Assembly: GCA_913043185.1 (NCBI GenBank)
Contig: CAJWMI010000083.1
Coordinates: 1 to 6,133 of the forward strand
Source: an uncultured Fidelibacterota bacterium
GTDB lineage: Bacteria; Marinisomatota; Marinisomatia; Marinisomatales; UBA1611
DNA: 6,133 bases
Direction of reading: 5' to 3'
The notes beneath the pieces are model-generated. The model was given only the letters and a program-made list of their open reading frames with translations. It did not search any database and was not told the origin of the DNA. A program made the position numbers and the translations under genes. Shown in pieces: positions 1 to 6,133 of this stretch. How positions within the stretch are numbered: position 1 is the stretch's first letter; each line of letters opens with the position of its first letter.

Positions 1-948
1 TTGATTAGGGTAGAAAATTTATCAAAAAATTATGGACCGGTTAAGGCTGTAAGGTCTATATCGTTTGATCTTAACGACGGTCAGGTTGTCGGATTTCTCG
101 GCGCTAATGGTGCAGGAAAAAGTACCACACTAAAGATAATGACTGGCTACATTTCACCAACCGCGGGCAATGTATATTATAATGATCATAATATTCAGGA
201 GAATACTTCAGAAATTCAAAAAGATATTGGATATCTTCCTGAATTAAATCCTCTATATGGTGAAATGAGGGTATATGATTATCTGAAGTTCATCTCAGAA
301 ATAAGAGGAATCTCCAAAGAAAATTTTAAATCGGCATTTCAAAAGGTTGTAGAAGAATGTGCTCTTAATGCCGTCGCTCATCGCACGATAGGAAATTGTT
401 CTAAGGGATATAAACAACGGATAGGGTTAGCCGCTGCAATGATTCACGATCCTAAAATATTAATTCTTGATGAACCTGTTACAGGATTAGATCCTAATCA
501 GATAGTAGAGATCAGGCAGTTAATAAGAAAGCTAGGTAAAGAAAAGATTGTTATAATGTCATCACATATCCTCCAAGAAATTCAGGCTACAGTTGATAGA
601 ATAATCATAATTAATGAAGGCTCAATCGTTGCTGACGGATCTAGTGATTCACTATTATCAGATACCAATGCAAAGACAGAACTCAGCATGGACGTAGAAA
701 ATGCAGATGAAAATGATATTAATGATATGAAAGCAATAATTCCATCGATAGAAATAGCATCCATTTCTAAGGAAGATACGCACACAAAAATTAATATTAA
801 GTATCCAAAAAATAATGATCCAAGATCAGATATATTTAAATACGCTGTTGATAAAGGCTGGACAATACTTGAAATGTTTGCTACAAAACAAAACCTTGAA
901 GATATTTTTAGAAATTTAACTAGCAGTAATGAGTCTAATAGTGGGTAA
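1..948 (+). CDS. gldA: ABC transporter ATP-binding protein, GldA-like (ABC-2 family exporter ATPase)
   Basis: This is a cytoplasmic ATPase that should power the permease encoded next. The 315-residue protein has a complete nucleotide-binding domain over residues 1-215: Walker A GANGAGKST at 34-42 (Lys40), the signature variant SKGYKQR at 134-140 in place of LSGGQ, Walker B ILILDEP at 153-159 (Asp157, Glu158), D-loop TGLDP at 161-165 and H-loop His189. The Q-loop region reads IGYLPELNPLY, with Glu81 where many ABC ATPases have Gln; YLPE plus PLY is usual in the GldA/NosF/DrrA-type group. Residues 215-315 form a variable C-terminal domain ending in LEDIFRNLT, as in exporter ATPases of this class. 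The start is TTG at base 1; the protein then begins MIRVENLSKNYG, which matches the usual family N-terminus, so the gene looks complete, although upstream sequence cannot be seen. It overlaps the permease gene by 20 nt. GldA identity is at family level; gliding motility itself is not demonstrated. Confidence 0.93.
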   Translation: MIRVENLSKNYGPVKAVRSISFDLNDGQVVGFLGANGAGKSTTLKIMTGYISPTAGNVYYNDHNIQENTSEIQKDIGYLPELNPLYGEMRVYDYLKFISEIRGISKENFKSAFQKVVEECALNAVAHRTIGNCSKGYKQRIGLAAAMIHDPKILILDEPVTGLDPNQIVEIRQLIRKLGKEKIVIMSSHILQEIQATVDRIIIINEGSIVADGSSDSLLSDTNAKTELSMDVENADENDINDMKAIIPSIEIASISKEDTHTKINIKYPKNNDPRSDIFKYAVDKGWTILEMFATKQNLEDIFRNLTSSNESNSG

Positions 949-1654
949 TTCTTTAATCATATTTAAAAGGGAATTAAAATCATTCTTTGATAGCCCTATG
1001 GCCTATGTTTTTCTTGTGGTCTTTGCACTATTAAATGGATGGTTTTTTACTACTACATTTTTCCTTTATGGTCAATCAGACCTTAGAACTTTATTTAATA
1101 TAGTACCACTGGTGTATTTGTTTTTTGTCCCAGGAATCACAATGGGGCTAATATCTAGAGAAAAAGGTTTAGGTACGATAGAAATAATATCAACCCTACC
1201 AATTGAAGATAGAGATATTGTTCTAGGAAAATATCTTTCTGCGGTTGCGCTTATAAGTATAGCTCTCCTGTCTACGTCGATACACTTTATCACCTTAGTA
1301 TCATTCGGTAACTCGATAGACTACGGTGCAGTATTCACCGGATACCTAGGATTAGTTCTAGTTGGGTCAGTATATGCGTCTATTGGTATTTTTTCTAGCG
1401 CTGTGACAGATAACCAGGTTATATCATTTATTATTGGTATTGCAATTATTTTTGTTTTCTGGTTATTTGATAAGGTCTTAGTGTTTATGCCGGATATGTT
1501 AGCAGGAATCATTCAATATCTAAGTGTAGAATATCATTTGTCCAATATTTCACGAGGTGTAATAGACACTAGAAATCTTATTTATTTCGGTTCAATAATA
1601 GGGTTTTTCCTATTTTTAACAACTAGGCTGGTCGAATCCAGACGTTGGAGTTAA
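929..1654 (+). CDS. gldF: ABC-2 type permease, GldF-like membrane subunit
   Basis: This is the inner-membrane subunit expected to pair with the upstream ATPase. The 241-residue protein is strongly hydrophobic, with about six membrane segments near residues 24-46, 57-75, 101-126, 134-156, 163-184 and 216-232, the standard ABC-2 permease layout. Between segments 2 and 3 lies the family motif REKGLGTIEIISTLP (77-91) followed by a V-L-G-K sequence, the cytoplasmic stretch thought to contact the ATPase. The N-terminal IFKRELKSFFDSPMAYVF is typical of GldF and related permeases. The start taken is ATG 929, which overlaps the preceding gene by 20 nt; an in-frame GTG at 941 would shorten it by four residues. 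Neither has a good Shine-Dalgarno sequence, so translation probably depends on coupling to the upstream gene. The gene is unfused, and the GldG-type subunit follows after 3 nt. The transported substrate is unknown. Confidence 0.92.
   Translation: MSLIVGNSLIIFKRELKSFFDSPMAYVFLVVFALLNGWFFTTTFFLYGQSDLRTLFNIVPLVYLFFVPGITMGLISREKGLGTIEIISTLPIEDRDIVLGKYLSAVALISIALLSTSIHFITLVSFGNSIDYGAVFTGYLGLVLVGSVYASIGIFSSAVTDNQVISFIIGIAIIFVFWLFDKVLVFMPDMLAGIIQYLSVEYHLSNISRGVIDTRNLIYFGSIIGFFLFLTTRLVESRRWS
1647..1650 (+). promoter_or_regulatory. Ribosome binding site GGAG for the GldG-like gene
   Basis: A GGAG core sits 7 nt upstream of the ATG at 1658, inside the last codons of the permease gene. It is the only convincing Shine-Dalgarno sequence seen in front of a gene here, and it supports ATG 1658 as the start. 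The other starts in this window rely on overlap or on an AT-rich leader. Confidence 0.6.
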
Positions 1655-1657
1655 TAA

Positions 1658-3169
1658 ATGCTCGTAAAAAATAAAAATTCATTTACACTATATATGAGTA
1701 TTCTGGTCGGCATTCTATTGTTATTGAATCTAATTGGCAGGAACTGGTACAAAAGATTTGACCTAACAGATAATAAAATGTACTCACTCAGCAAATCGAG
1801 CGAAGATGTTGTAGAAAAAATTGATGACTTGCTTACCATGAAAGTATATTTTTCTGATGACCTTCCCGGAGAACTCTCCAACACTCAACGATTTTTGCAG
1901 GATCTTCTCGAAGAATATGAAGCACAGTCTGATAATATTAGATTCTTTTTTACAAACCCAGAGTCTAATGAAGCTCTAGAAGAGGAAGCCAGAAAAGATG
2001 GTATCCAGCCCGTACAAATGCAAGTTGTAGAGGATGACAAGCTAGAGATTAAAAGAGTTTACCTAGGAATGGTTATGCTCTATGAAGACAAAAAAGAGAC
2101 AATACCCGTTATTCAAACAGCCACAGGTCTTGAGTATTTGATTACAACCAAGATTAAGACTCTTGTTAACAAAGATAAAAAAACAATAGGCATAGCTAAT
2201 CTTTCAAGCAGTACAGAAATAAAAACAGAAAATCTATCTAACCAACTTAGACAACACCATAATACACAAAATGTTGATCTATCGACCGAAGGATTATTAA
2301 TCGACGAGAACATTGATGTATTATTGGTTAGTGGAGCAACAGACACGATAGACTCAATCACTATATCAAATCTTAATTCATTTCTTGAGTCAGGCAGGGG
2401 TATTTTTATTGCTCAAAGTGGCGTGTCAACAGATATGCAAGTTCAGCAGGCTACTCCCATAAACTCTAATATTTTTGGTTTTTTAAAGTCTTACGGAATG
2501 AACGTTAATCAGACTCTAGTTCTCGATAAATCATGCGGAAGAGTACAAGTACAACAGCAAATGGGCTTTATCCGTATGAACGTCCCCATGGAATATCCTT
2601 TCCTACCTATAATTAAAAAATTCAACGATCAAGAGTTGGTTGTTAGCGGTCTAGAGCAGATACATTTGTTTTTCCCTAGCGAGATCTCTCTGGATACGGC
2701 CTTAAGCAACAGTGTCGCTGGCGTAGTTGATCTTTTTTCAAGTTCAAACAAATCGGCAATTATGTCAGGTAGATTCATTCTTAGCCCTGATCCTAAAACC
2801 AACCCATTTTTGCAGAATTTAAACCAGCGTGGAAAAATTTTGTGTGCATCCTCGAGACTTGTTTCAGGAGGTGAATTGATTTTAGTATCTGACTCGAAGT
2901 TTTTAGCGGATGATGCTGGAATGTCTATCCCTGAGAATATGGTTTTTCTGATGAATACTGTTGACTATCTTGCTGGAGAAAAAGAGCTAATCGCTCTTCG
3001 CTCGCGTGAGATTACAAATAGACCTCTTGAAGAGATTGAAGATGGCACCAGAAGTCGTTGGAAATGGGCAAATGTACTTCTCCCTTCATTACTCATTGCT
3101 GGTTTAGGCATGTATAGATCTAAAAGGGAAAAAGATAAAGCAGAAATATTGAAACAGATCTATGAATAA
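1658..3169 (+). CDS. gldG: GldG-like membrane-anchored extracytoplasmic subunit of the ABC system
   Basis: This is a large auxiliary subunit of GldAFG-type ABC systems; its molecular role is not established. The 503-residue protein has an N-terminal membrane helix at about 11-28, a long soluble region at about 30-465 expected in the periplasm, and a second helix at about 469-485 followed by a charged cytoplasmic tail (RSKREKDKAEILKQ). Family signatures seen are RFDLTDNKMYSLS (33-45) just after the first helix, GLEYLITTKIKTLV (157-170), the DSKFL block at 412-416, and NMVFLMNTVDYLAGEKEL (427-444) followed by an LRSR/RPL stretch. These match the GldG/IFT-like ABC-associated family in order and spacing. 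Two cysteines (293 and 396) lie in the extracytoplasmic part and could pair, but this is speculative. It starts 3 nt after the permease stop behind a GGAG site, and its end overlaps the next gene by 8 nt, so all four genes are probably co-transcribed. Length is normal for an unfused GldG protein. Confidence 0.9.
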   Translation: MLVKNKNSFTLYMSILVGILLLLNLIGRNWYKRFDLTDNKMYSLSKSSEDVVEKIDDLLTMKVYFSDDLPGELSNTQRFLQDLLEEYEAQSDNIRFFFTNPESNEALEEEARKDGIQPVQMQVVEDDKLEIKRVYLGMVMLYEDKKETIPVIQTATGLEYLITTKIKTLVNKDKKTIGIANLSSSTEIKTENLSNQLRQHHNTQNVDLSTEGLLIDENIDVLLVSGATDTIDSITISNLNSFLESGRGIFIAQSGVSTDMQVQQATPINSNIFGFLKSYGMNVNQTLVLDKSCGRVQVQQQMGFIRMNVPMEYPFLPIIKKFNDQELVVSGLEQIHLFFPSEISLDTALSNSVAGVVDLFSSSNKSAIMSGRFILSPDPKTNPFLQNLNQRGKILCASSRLVSGGELILVSDSKFLADDAGMSIPENMVFLMNTVDYLAGEKELIALRSREITNRPLEEIEDGTRSRWKWANVLLPSLLIAGLGMYRSKREKDKAEILKQIYE

Positions 3170-3746
3170 ATCTCTACAGTATTTACTAGTCGTTTTTGTA
3201 GTTCTACTACTTCTTTTTTTCATTAATCAGAGTCAACAAAACAAATATAAAATATCTTCTGAGCAAATTTTTCAGGTAAAGGAGAATGATATTCATCGAA
3301 TATTATTTGAAGAATCAGGAGACTCATTAGTGTTAGTAAAGTCTGATACATCATGGATTATGCCGCAGGCAGATACACTAGATATGAAAGACCGTCAGAT
3401 CAATCAATTTTTTGAAAAAATCATTAATGGATCATATGATATGATTATGTCTAAAAATCCTAGTAAATGGGGTAAGTTTGGAGTAACAGATTCAACTGGG
3501 AAAAAAGTAACACTTTTCAGTAAAGAAAATGAATTACTATCATCTGTAATATTTAGTAATAAGGGTCAAGATTATTCTCATAATTTCTATCGAGAAATAG
3601 GTACAAATGAGGTTTACAGAACTACAGAAAATGTATTTTATATGATCAATTTAAGACCTACATATTGGGGCAGTAAGCCTAGTCCAAAAGAACCAGATGT
3701 TCCTGATCTAGTTCCCTCATCGTTAAATCTAGACACCAATGAGTAA
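3162..3746 (+). CDS. DUF4340-type membrane-anchored protein, short form
   Basis: This protein has unknown function, but its family is regularly found after GldG-type genes. The 194-residue product has one N-terminal hydrophobic helix (about 6-21) lacking a clear cleavage site, so it is probably a signal anchor with the rest in the periplasm. The DUF4340 pattern is visible: a strand with IHRILFE (44-50), the W-I-x-x-P turn SDTSWIMPQADTLD (61-74), the helix RQINQFFEKII (78-88), a KFGVTDSTGKKVTLFS block (105-120) and, near the end, FYREIGTNEVYRTT (142-155) with a closing YW pair (168-169). The tail is proline- and acid-rich (171-194). Many family members are clearly longer, so this looks like a single minimal unit; the frame is intact with no sign of truncation. 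The ATG lies in ATGAATAA, overlapping the GldG-like stop by 8 nt, which suggests translational coupling. The family call is fairly secure, the role is not. Confidence 0.78.
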   Translation: MNKSLQYLLVVFVVLLLLFFINQSQQNKYKISSEQIFQVKENDIHRILFEESGDSLVLVKSDTSWIMPQADTLDMKDRQINQFFEKIINGSYDMIMSKNPSKWGKFGVTDSTGKKVTLFSKENELLSSVIFSNKGQDYSHNFYREIGTNEVYRTTENVFYMINLRPTYWGSKPSPKEPDVPDLVPSSLNLDTNE

Positions 3747-3797
3747 TATATATTCCTTCAACTTGTAGTCTAACTACTATATTAATTAACTTATTTT
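3747..3797. other. AT-rich intergenic gap between the ABC operon and the GroES-family gene
   Basis: This 51-bp gap is the only non-coding stretch of note. It contains a small hairpin, GTAGT-CTA-ACTAC at 3765-3777, with no following T run, so it is a poor terminator candidate. It also holds the 8-bp palindrome TTAATTAA (3782-3789) and a TATATT (3778-3783) that could act as a -10 element, but no convincing -35 or Bacteroidota-type TTTG/TAnnTTTG pair is seen at usable spacing. No CIRCE operator is present. The groES-like gene may be read through from the ABC operon or have a weak promoter here; the sequence does not decide. Confidence 0.4.
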
Positions 3798-4175
3798 GTG
3801 AAAAGTAAGAGTAAACAGGTTCTAGTAGTAGGTGACAGGCTCTTAATTCAGCCAGATAAGGGTGACAAAACTTCGCCAGCAGGACTGTATTTGCCTCCCA
3901 GCGTTATAGAAAAACAAGAAGTTAAAGGTGGTATTGTTGTTGAGGTCGGACCAGGGATTCCTCTTGGTTCTCCTGACGACAGTATTAATGAACCCTGGAA
4001 AGAAGCTAAAAACGAAGTTAAATATATCCCCACGCAGGCTGAAATTGGTGACTATGCTTTATATCTAGGAAAAGCTGGAATAGAGATAGAAATAGAAAAA
4101 AAAGAATACCTGATTGTCCCACAGTCTGCGATTTTAATTCTTATAAGAGATGATATTGATAAGATAGTATCCTAA
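3798..4175 (+). CDS. GroES-family co-chaperonin paralog with enlarged roof loop
   Basis: This is a Cpn10/GroES-fold protein that should form a ring and could cap a GroEL chamber in the cytoplasm. At 125 residues it is longer than ordinary GroES (about 95). It begins with the family strand VLVVGDRLLIQPD (8-20). A mobile-loop equivalent follows (about 20-38: DKTSPAGLYLPPSV), with the hydrophobic tripeptide Leu30-Tyr31-Leu32 where GroES has its GroEL-contacting triplet. Next come GGIVVEVGPG (44-53) and the C-terminal strands GDYALYLGKAG (84-94) and KKEYLIVPQSAILILI (101-116). Between them, residues 54-79 (with NEPWKE and VKYIP) replace and lengthen the usual roof hairpin. This matches the extra GroES-family protein of Bacteroidota rather than the standard groES, and no groEL is adjacent. 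The start is GTG 3798; an in-frame stop at 3783-3785 blocks any earlier start and no ATG lies near. No Shine-Dalgarno sequence is seen. Its stop overlaps the opposing peptidase stop by 4 nt. Confidence 0.85.
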   Translation: MKSKSKQVLVVGDRLLIQPDKGDKTSPAGLYLPPSVIEKQEVKGGIVVEVGPGIPLGSPDDSINEPWKEAKNEVKYIPTQAEIGDYALYLGKAGIEIEIEKKEYLIVPQSAILILIRDDIDKIVS

Positions 4176-6133
4176 AGCTCTAAACCCATCTCATAAAACA
4201 TAAAGGCCCATTTTTCAGCGTATTCCTTTATGCGTTTTTTTGTGGAGCGTCCAGCACCATGACCCGTACTGGTACCAATTCGAATTAATATCGGATCATC
4301 ACTAACCTGATGTTGTTGCAGTTTAGCTGCATATTTGAATGAGTGTGCTGGTACTACCCTATCATCATGGTCAGCAGTATAGATAAGAACCGATGGATAC
4401 GTTTGTTTTTTTATATTATGTAATGGAGAGTAAGAAAGTAAATTGTCAAAATCTTTTCTATTGCTAACTGTGCCAAATTCAACGGCCCATGCCCATCCAA
4501 TAGTAAACTTCTCATATCGTAACATGTCCATAACACCTACCTCAGGAAAGGCAACTCTAAATAAATTTGGTTTCTGATTAATAACCGCTCCTATCAGAGT
4601 CCCGCCATTTGATCCGCCTCTAATTGCTAATCTTTCTGGAGAAGTATATCCTTCAGTGACTAAAAATTGTCCTGCATAAATGAAATCATCAAATACATTT
4701 TGCTTTTTATCAAGCATCCCTGCTTCATGCCACTCTTGGCCATATTCTCCACCACCTCGAATATTTGCTATTGCATAGACCCCATCGTTTTCAAGAATAA
4801 CTGATATTGTTTTATTAAAATATGGCTTTCTGGATATATTAAATCCACCGTATCCATATAACAGAGTTGGTCTCATACCATCTAAAACTAATTCTTTATT
4901 GTGTGCAATAAATATGGGAACCCTTGTGCCGTCTTTTGAAGTATAAAACTTTTGTTTCATTACATATTTTTCTTTTTCAAACTTAGCTTTGGATTCGTAG
5001 TATATTTTTGAAGTCTTATTAGTAAAGTCATACGCAAACACTGTTGGTGGATGGACTAAGGACTCAAACCTATACCATGATATAGATTGATTATTTTCTC
5101 CCCTAAATCCATACGAAATTCCTGGACCAGGTAAATTTACTTTATTTATAATATTGCCATATAAATCGAAAATAATCCACTCTGAAATAATATCTACCAT
5201 ATAATGAGCGACCAGATTATTGTTTATCATATTCACAGAGGTAAGTACATTATTATTTTCGGGAATAATAGTTTCCCATAGACCTTCTTTTGGATATTTT
5301 GGATCAATTATAACTACTCTTTTTTTAGGAGATTTACGATCGGTTATAGCTATTAGTTTTCCATCAATATGATCAACAATTCTAATATCGGAATCATAAT
5401 CATCTACAATTGTGATGAATTGGCTTTCAGGCATATTTAAATCTTTAACCATGAGTGATCTTCCATATGTACCTTTGCTTCGATATATCAATAAAAATCT
5501 TCCATCATTGGTAGTTGATGCATAGGCGCTTATCTTAGGATTGTCTGGATCAAAGAATATTAATTTATCATTTTTTTGATCTGTTCCGAGTTTGTGATAG
5601 AATATTCTCGAATTTTGATTTATCTGAGAAAGCTCTTTTCCTTGCTCTGGTTTTGGAAATGTTTTATAATAAAATCCGTCACCACTCCAGGCCATTCCAC
5701 TAAATTTTATCCAATTTAGATGATCACTTAAATTTTTTCCCGTTGATAAATCTTTAACGTAAAACTCTTTCCAGTCAGAGCCCGATTTCGAAATTGAATA
5801 TCCTAGATATTTATGATCATTAGAAAAATATATTCCGCTAAGAGCTACTGTACCATCCTTAGATAATTTATTTGGGTCGATAACAATTATTGCGGAAGAA
5901 TCAGAAGCATTAATGTTTTCCTTGCTATAGAGAACAGATTGATTTTGAAGTCCATCATTTTTGTAAAAGTATACCCTATCACCTTTTATAAAAGGCATAC
6001 TTAGAGTAGGATAATTCCATATTTCTGTTAATCGTTCCTCAACCTTTTTTCGAAATGAAATCTTTCTAAAATAGCGATCTGTAAAAGCATTCTGCTTTTG
6101 AACCCATGCCTTTGTCTGCTTTGAGTTGTCATC
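4172..6133 (-). CDS. Prolyl oligopeptidase (S9A family serine peptidase), 5' end beyond the window
   Basis: This peptidase cuts short peptides on the carboxyl side of proline. The visible 653 residues (numbered from the right edge) start with DDNSKQTKAWVQKQNAF, which in full-length enzymes directly follows the YRWLE motif, and stay in frame to the edge. The ATG at 5996-5998 is therefore an internal Met and not the start. The N-terminal helical part leads into RLTEIWNYP and KNDGLQNQSVLY (about 35-67), then a beta-propeller (about 70-400) and the C-terminal alpha/beta-hydrolase domain. The triad is complete: Ser508 in GGSNGG (bases 4610-4612), Asp590 in DHDDRVVP (4364-4366) and His625 in GHGAG (4259-4261). 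The oxyanion Tyr428 in LLYGYGGF, S1-pocket Trp549 in FTIGWAW and substrate-binding Arg592 line up with porcine Tyr473, Trp595 and Arg643. About 35-60 residues, possibly with a signal peptide, are missing, so its location in the cell cannot be told. The TAG stop overlaps the groES-like stop. The gene looks functional. Confidence 0.95.
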   Translation of the reverse strand, partial: DDNSKQTKAWVQKQNAFTDRYFRKISFRKKVEERLTEIWNYPTLSMPFIKGDRVYFYKNDGLQNQSVLYSKENINASDSSAIIVIDPNKLSKDGTVALSGIYFSNDHKYLGYSISKSGSDWKEFYVKDLSTGKNLSDHLNWIKFSGMAWSGDGFYYKTFPKPEQGKELSQINQNSRIFYHKLGTDQKNDKLIFFDPDNPKISAYASTTNDGRFLLIYRSKGTYGRSLMVKDLNMPESQFITIVDDYDSDIRIVDHIDGKLIAITDRKSPKKRVVIIDPKYPKEGLWETIIPENNNVLTSVNMINNNLVAHYMVDIISEWIIFDLYGNIINKVNLPGPGISYGFRGENNQSISWYRFESLVHPPTVFAYDFTNKTSKIYYESKAKFEKEKYVMKQKFYTSKDGTRVPIFIAHNKELVLDGMRPTLLYGYGGFNISRKPYFNKTISVILENDGVYAIANIRGGGEYGQEWHEAGMLDKKQNVFDDFIYAGQFLVTEGYTSPERLAIRGGSNGGTLIGAVINQKPNLFRVAFPEVGVMDMLRYEKFTIGWAWAVEFGTVSNRKDFDNLLSYSPLHNIKKQTYPSVLIYTADHDDRVVPAHSFKYAAKLQQHQVSDDPILIRIGTSTGHGAGRSTKKRIKEYAEKWAFMFYEMGLEL
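4195..4241 (+). terminator. Candidate intrinsic terminator for the GroES-family gene, inside the opposing gene
   Basis: An 8-bp perfect inverted repeat, CATAAAGG (4199-4206) and CCTTTATG (4225-4232), encloses an 18-nt loop. It is followed two bases later by seven T (4235-4241). AAAA at 4195-4198 can pair with the first T residues across the 2-nt bulge. The structure begins about 20 nt after the groES-like stop, the right place for a terminator on the plus strand. On the minus strand the same stem is followed directly by only four T. The stem is short, has three G:C pairs and a long loop, and the bases also encode the peptidase C-terminus, so chance is possible. Confidence 0.38.

Noticed and set aside
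1072..1512. Minus-strand open frames inside the permease gene, and similar ones at 582-785, 1651-1884, 2113-2361 and 3848-4033
   Set aside because: They are short, mirror well-supported genes on the plus strand, resemble no family I recognise and have no ribosome binding sites that stand out.
1..3746. Possible antibiotic-resistance or nitrous-oxide-reductase (NosFY) ABC system
   Set aside because: NosF/DrrA ATPases are similar, but the following GldG and DUF4340 genes point to the GldAFG-like group, and no nosD, nosL or nosZ gene is seen.
3765..3777. Small hairpin GTAGT-CTA-ACTAC as terminator of the ABC operon
   Set aside because: Only five base pairs with few G:C pairs and no T run afterwards, so intrinsic termination is unlikely.
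3747..3797. CIRCE/HrcA operator expected before a groES gene
   Set aside because: No TTAGCACTC-type inverted repeat is present, in line with this being a paralog outside the heat-shock groESL operon.
3755..3800. Possible promoter for the GroES-family gene (TATATT at 3778-3783; TTG at 3763 with TAnnTT at 3787)
   Set aside because: The -35 partner of TATATT is poor and at short spacing. The Bacteroidota-style pair would place the transcription start at or past the GTG start codon. AT-rich DNA gives such matches easily.
4096..4103. Run of eight A in the GroES-family gene as a frameshift or slippage site
   Set aside because: The frame is intact and the downstream strands match the family well; nothing suggests programmed slippage.
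1..6133. Defence system, prophage, insertion sequence, CRISPR array or tRNA/rRNA
   Set aside because: No transposase, integrase, nuclease, regularly spaced repeat or RNA gene fold was seen. Nearly all bases belong to recognised chromosomal gene families with uniform base composition.

Overview
The window looks like chromosomal DNA from a low-GC (mid-30s percent G+C by eye) member of the Bacteroidota or a close relative in the FCB group (Rhodothermota/Balneolales-like lineages also fit). The reasons are a GldA/GldF/GldG-type ABC system, the long GroES-family paralog typical of this group, a proline-specific S9A peptidase, mostly absent Shine-Dalgarno sequences and heavy use of AT-rich codons. 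This placement is inferred from gene families, not from a marker gene.

Layout: positions 1-3746 hold four tightly packed plus-strand genes that almost certainly form one operon. They are an ABC ATPase (GldA-like), an ABC-2 permease (GldF-like, overlapping by 20 nt), a large membrane-anchored extracytoplasmic protein (GldG-like, 3 nt downstream) and a short membrane-anchored DUF4340-type protein (overlapping by 8 nt). After a 51-bp AT-rich gap comes a GTG-started GroES-family gene (3798-4175), also on the plus strand. From the right edge a long minus-strand prolyl oligopeptidase gene converges on it; the two stop codons overlap by 4 nt. The peptidase reading frame stays open to base 6133 with typical family sequence, so its start and any signal peptide lie outside the window.

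How the genes work together: the first four encode an ATPase, a six-helix membrane subunit and two single-anchor proteins whose bulk should face the periplasm. This is the architecture of the GldAFG-like export machines, whose substrate is unknown. The GroES-like protein keeps a recognisable GroEL-binding mobile loop but has an enlarged roof region, and no groEL lies beside it. The peptidase has a full catalytic triad and S1 pocket and should cleave after proline in short peptides. No functional link between the ABC operon, the GroES paralog and the peptidase can be shown from sequence.

No RNA genes, mobile elements, CRISPR arrays or long repeats were seen. The most useful non-coding signal is a terminator-like hairpin with a T7 tract at 4195-4241, placed to end groES-direction transcription but lying inside the 3' coding end of the opposing peptidase gene. 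I see no clearly new defence or mobile system here; the least understood part is the ABC/GldG/DUF4340 module.
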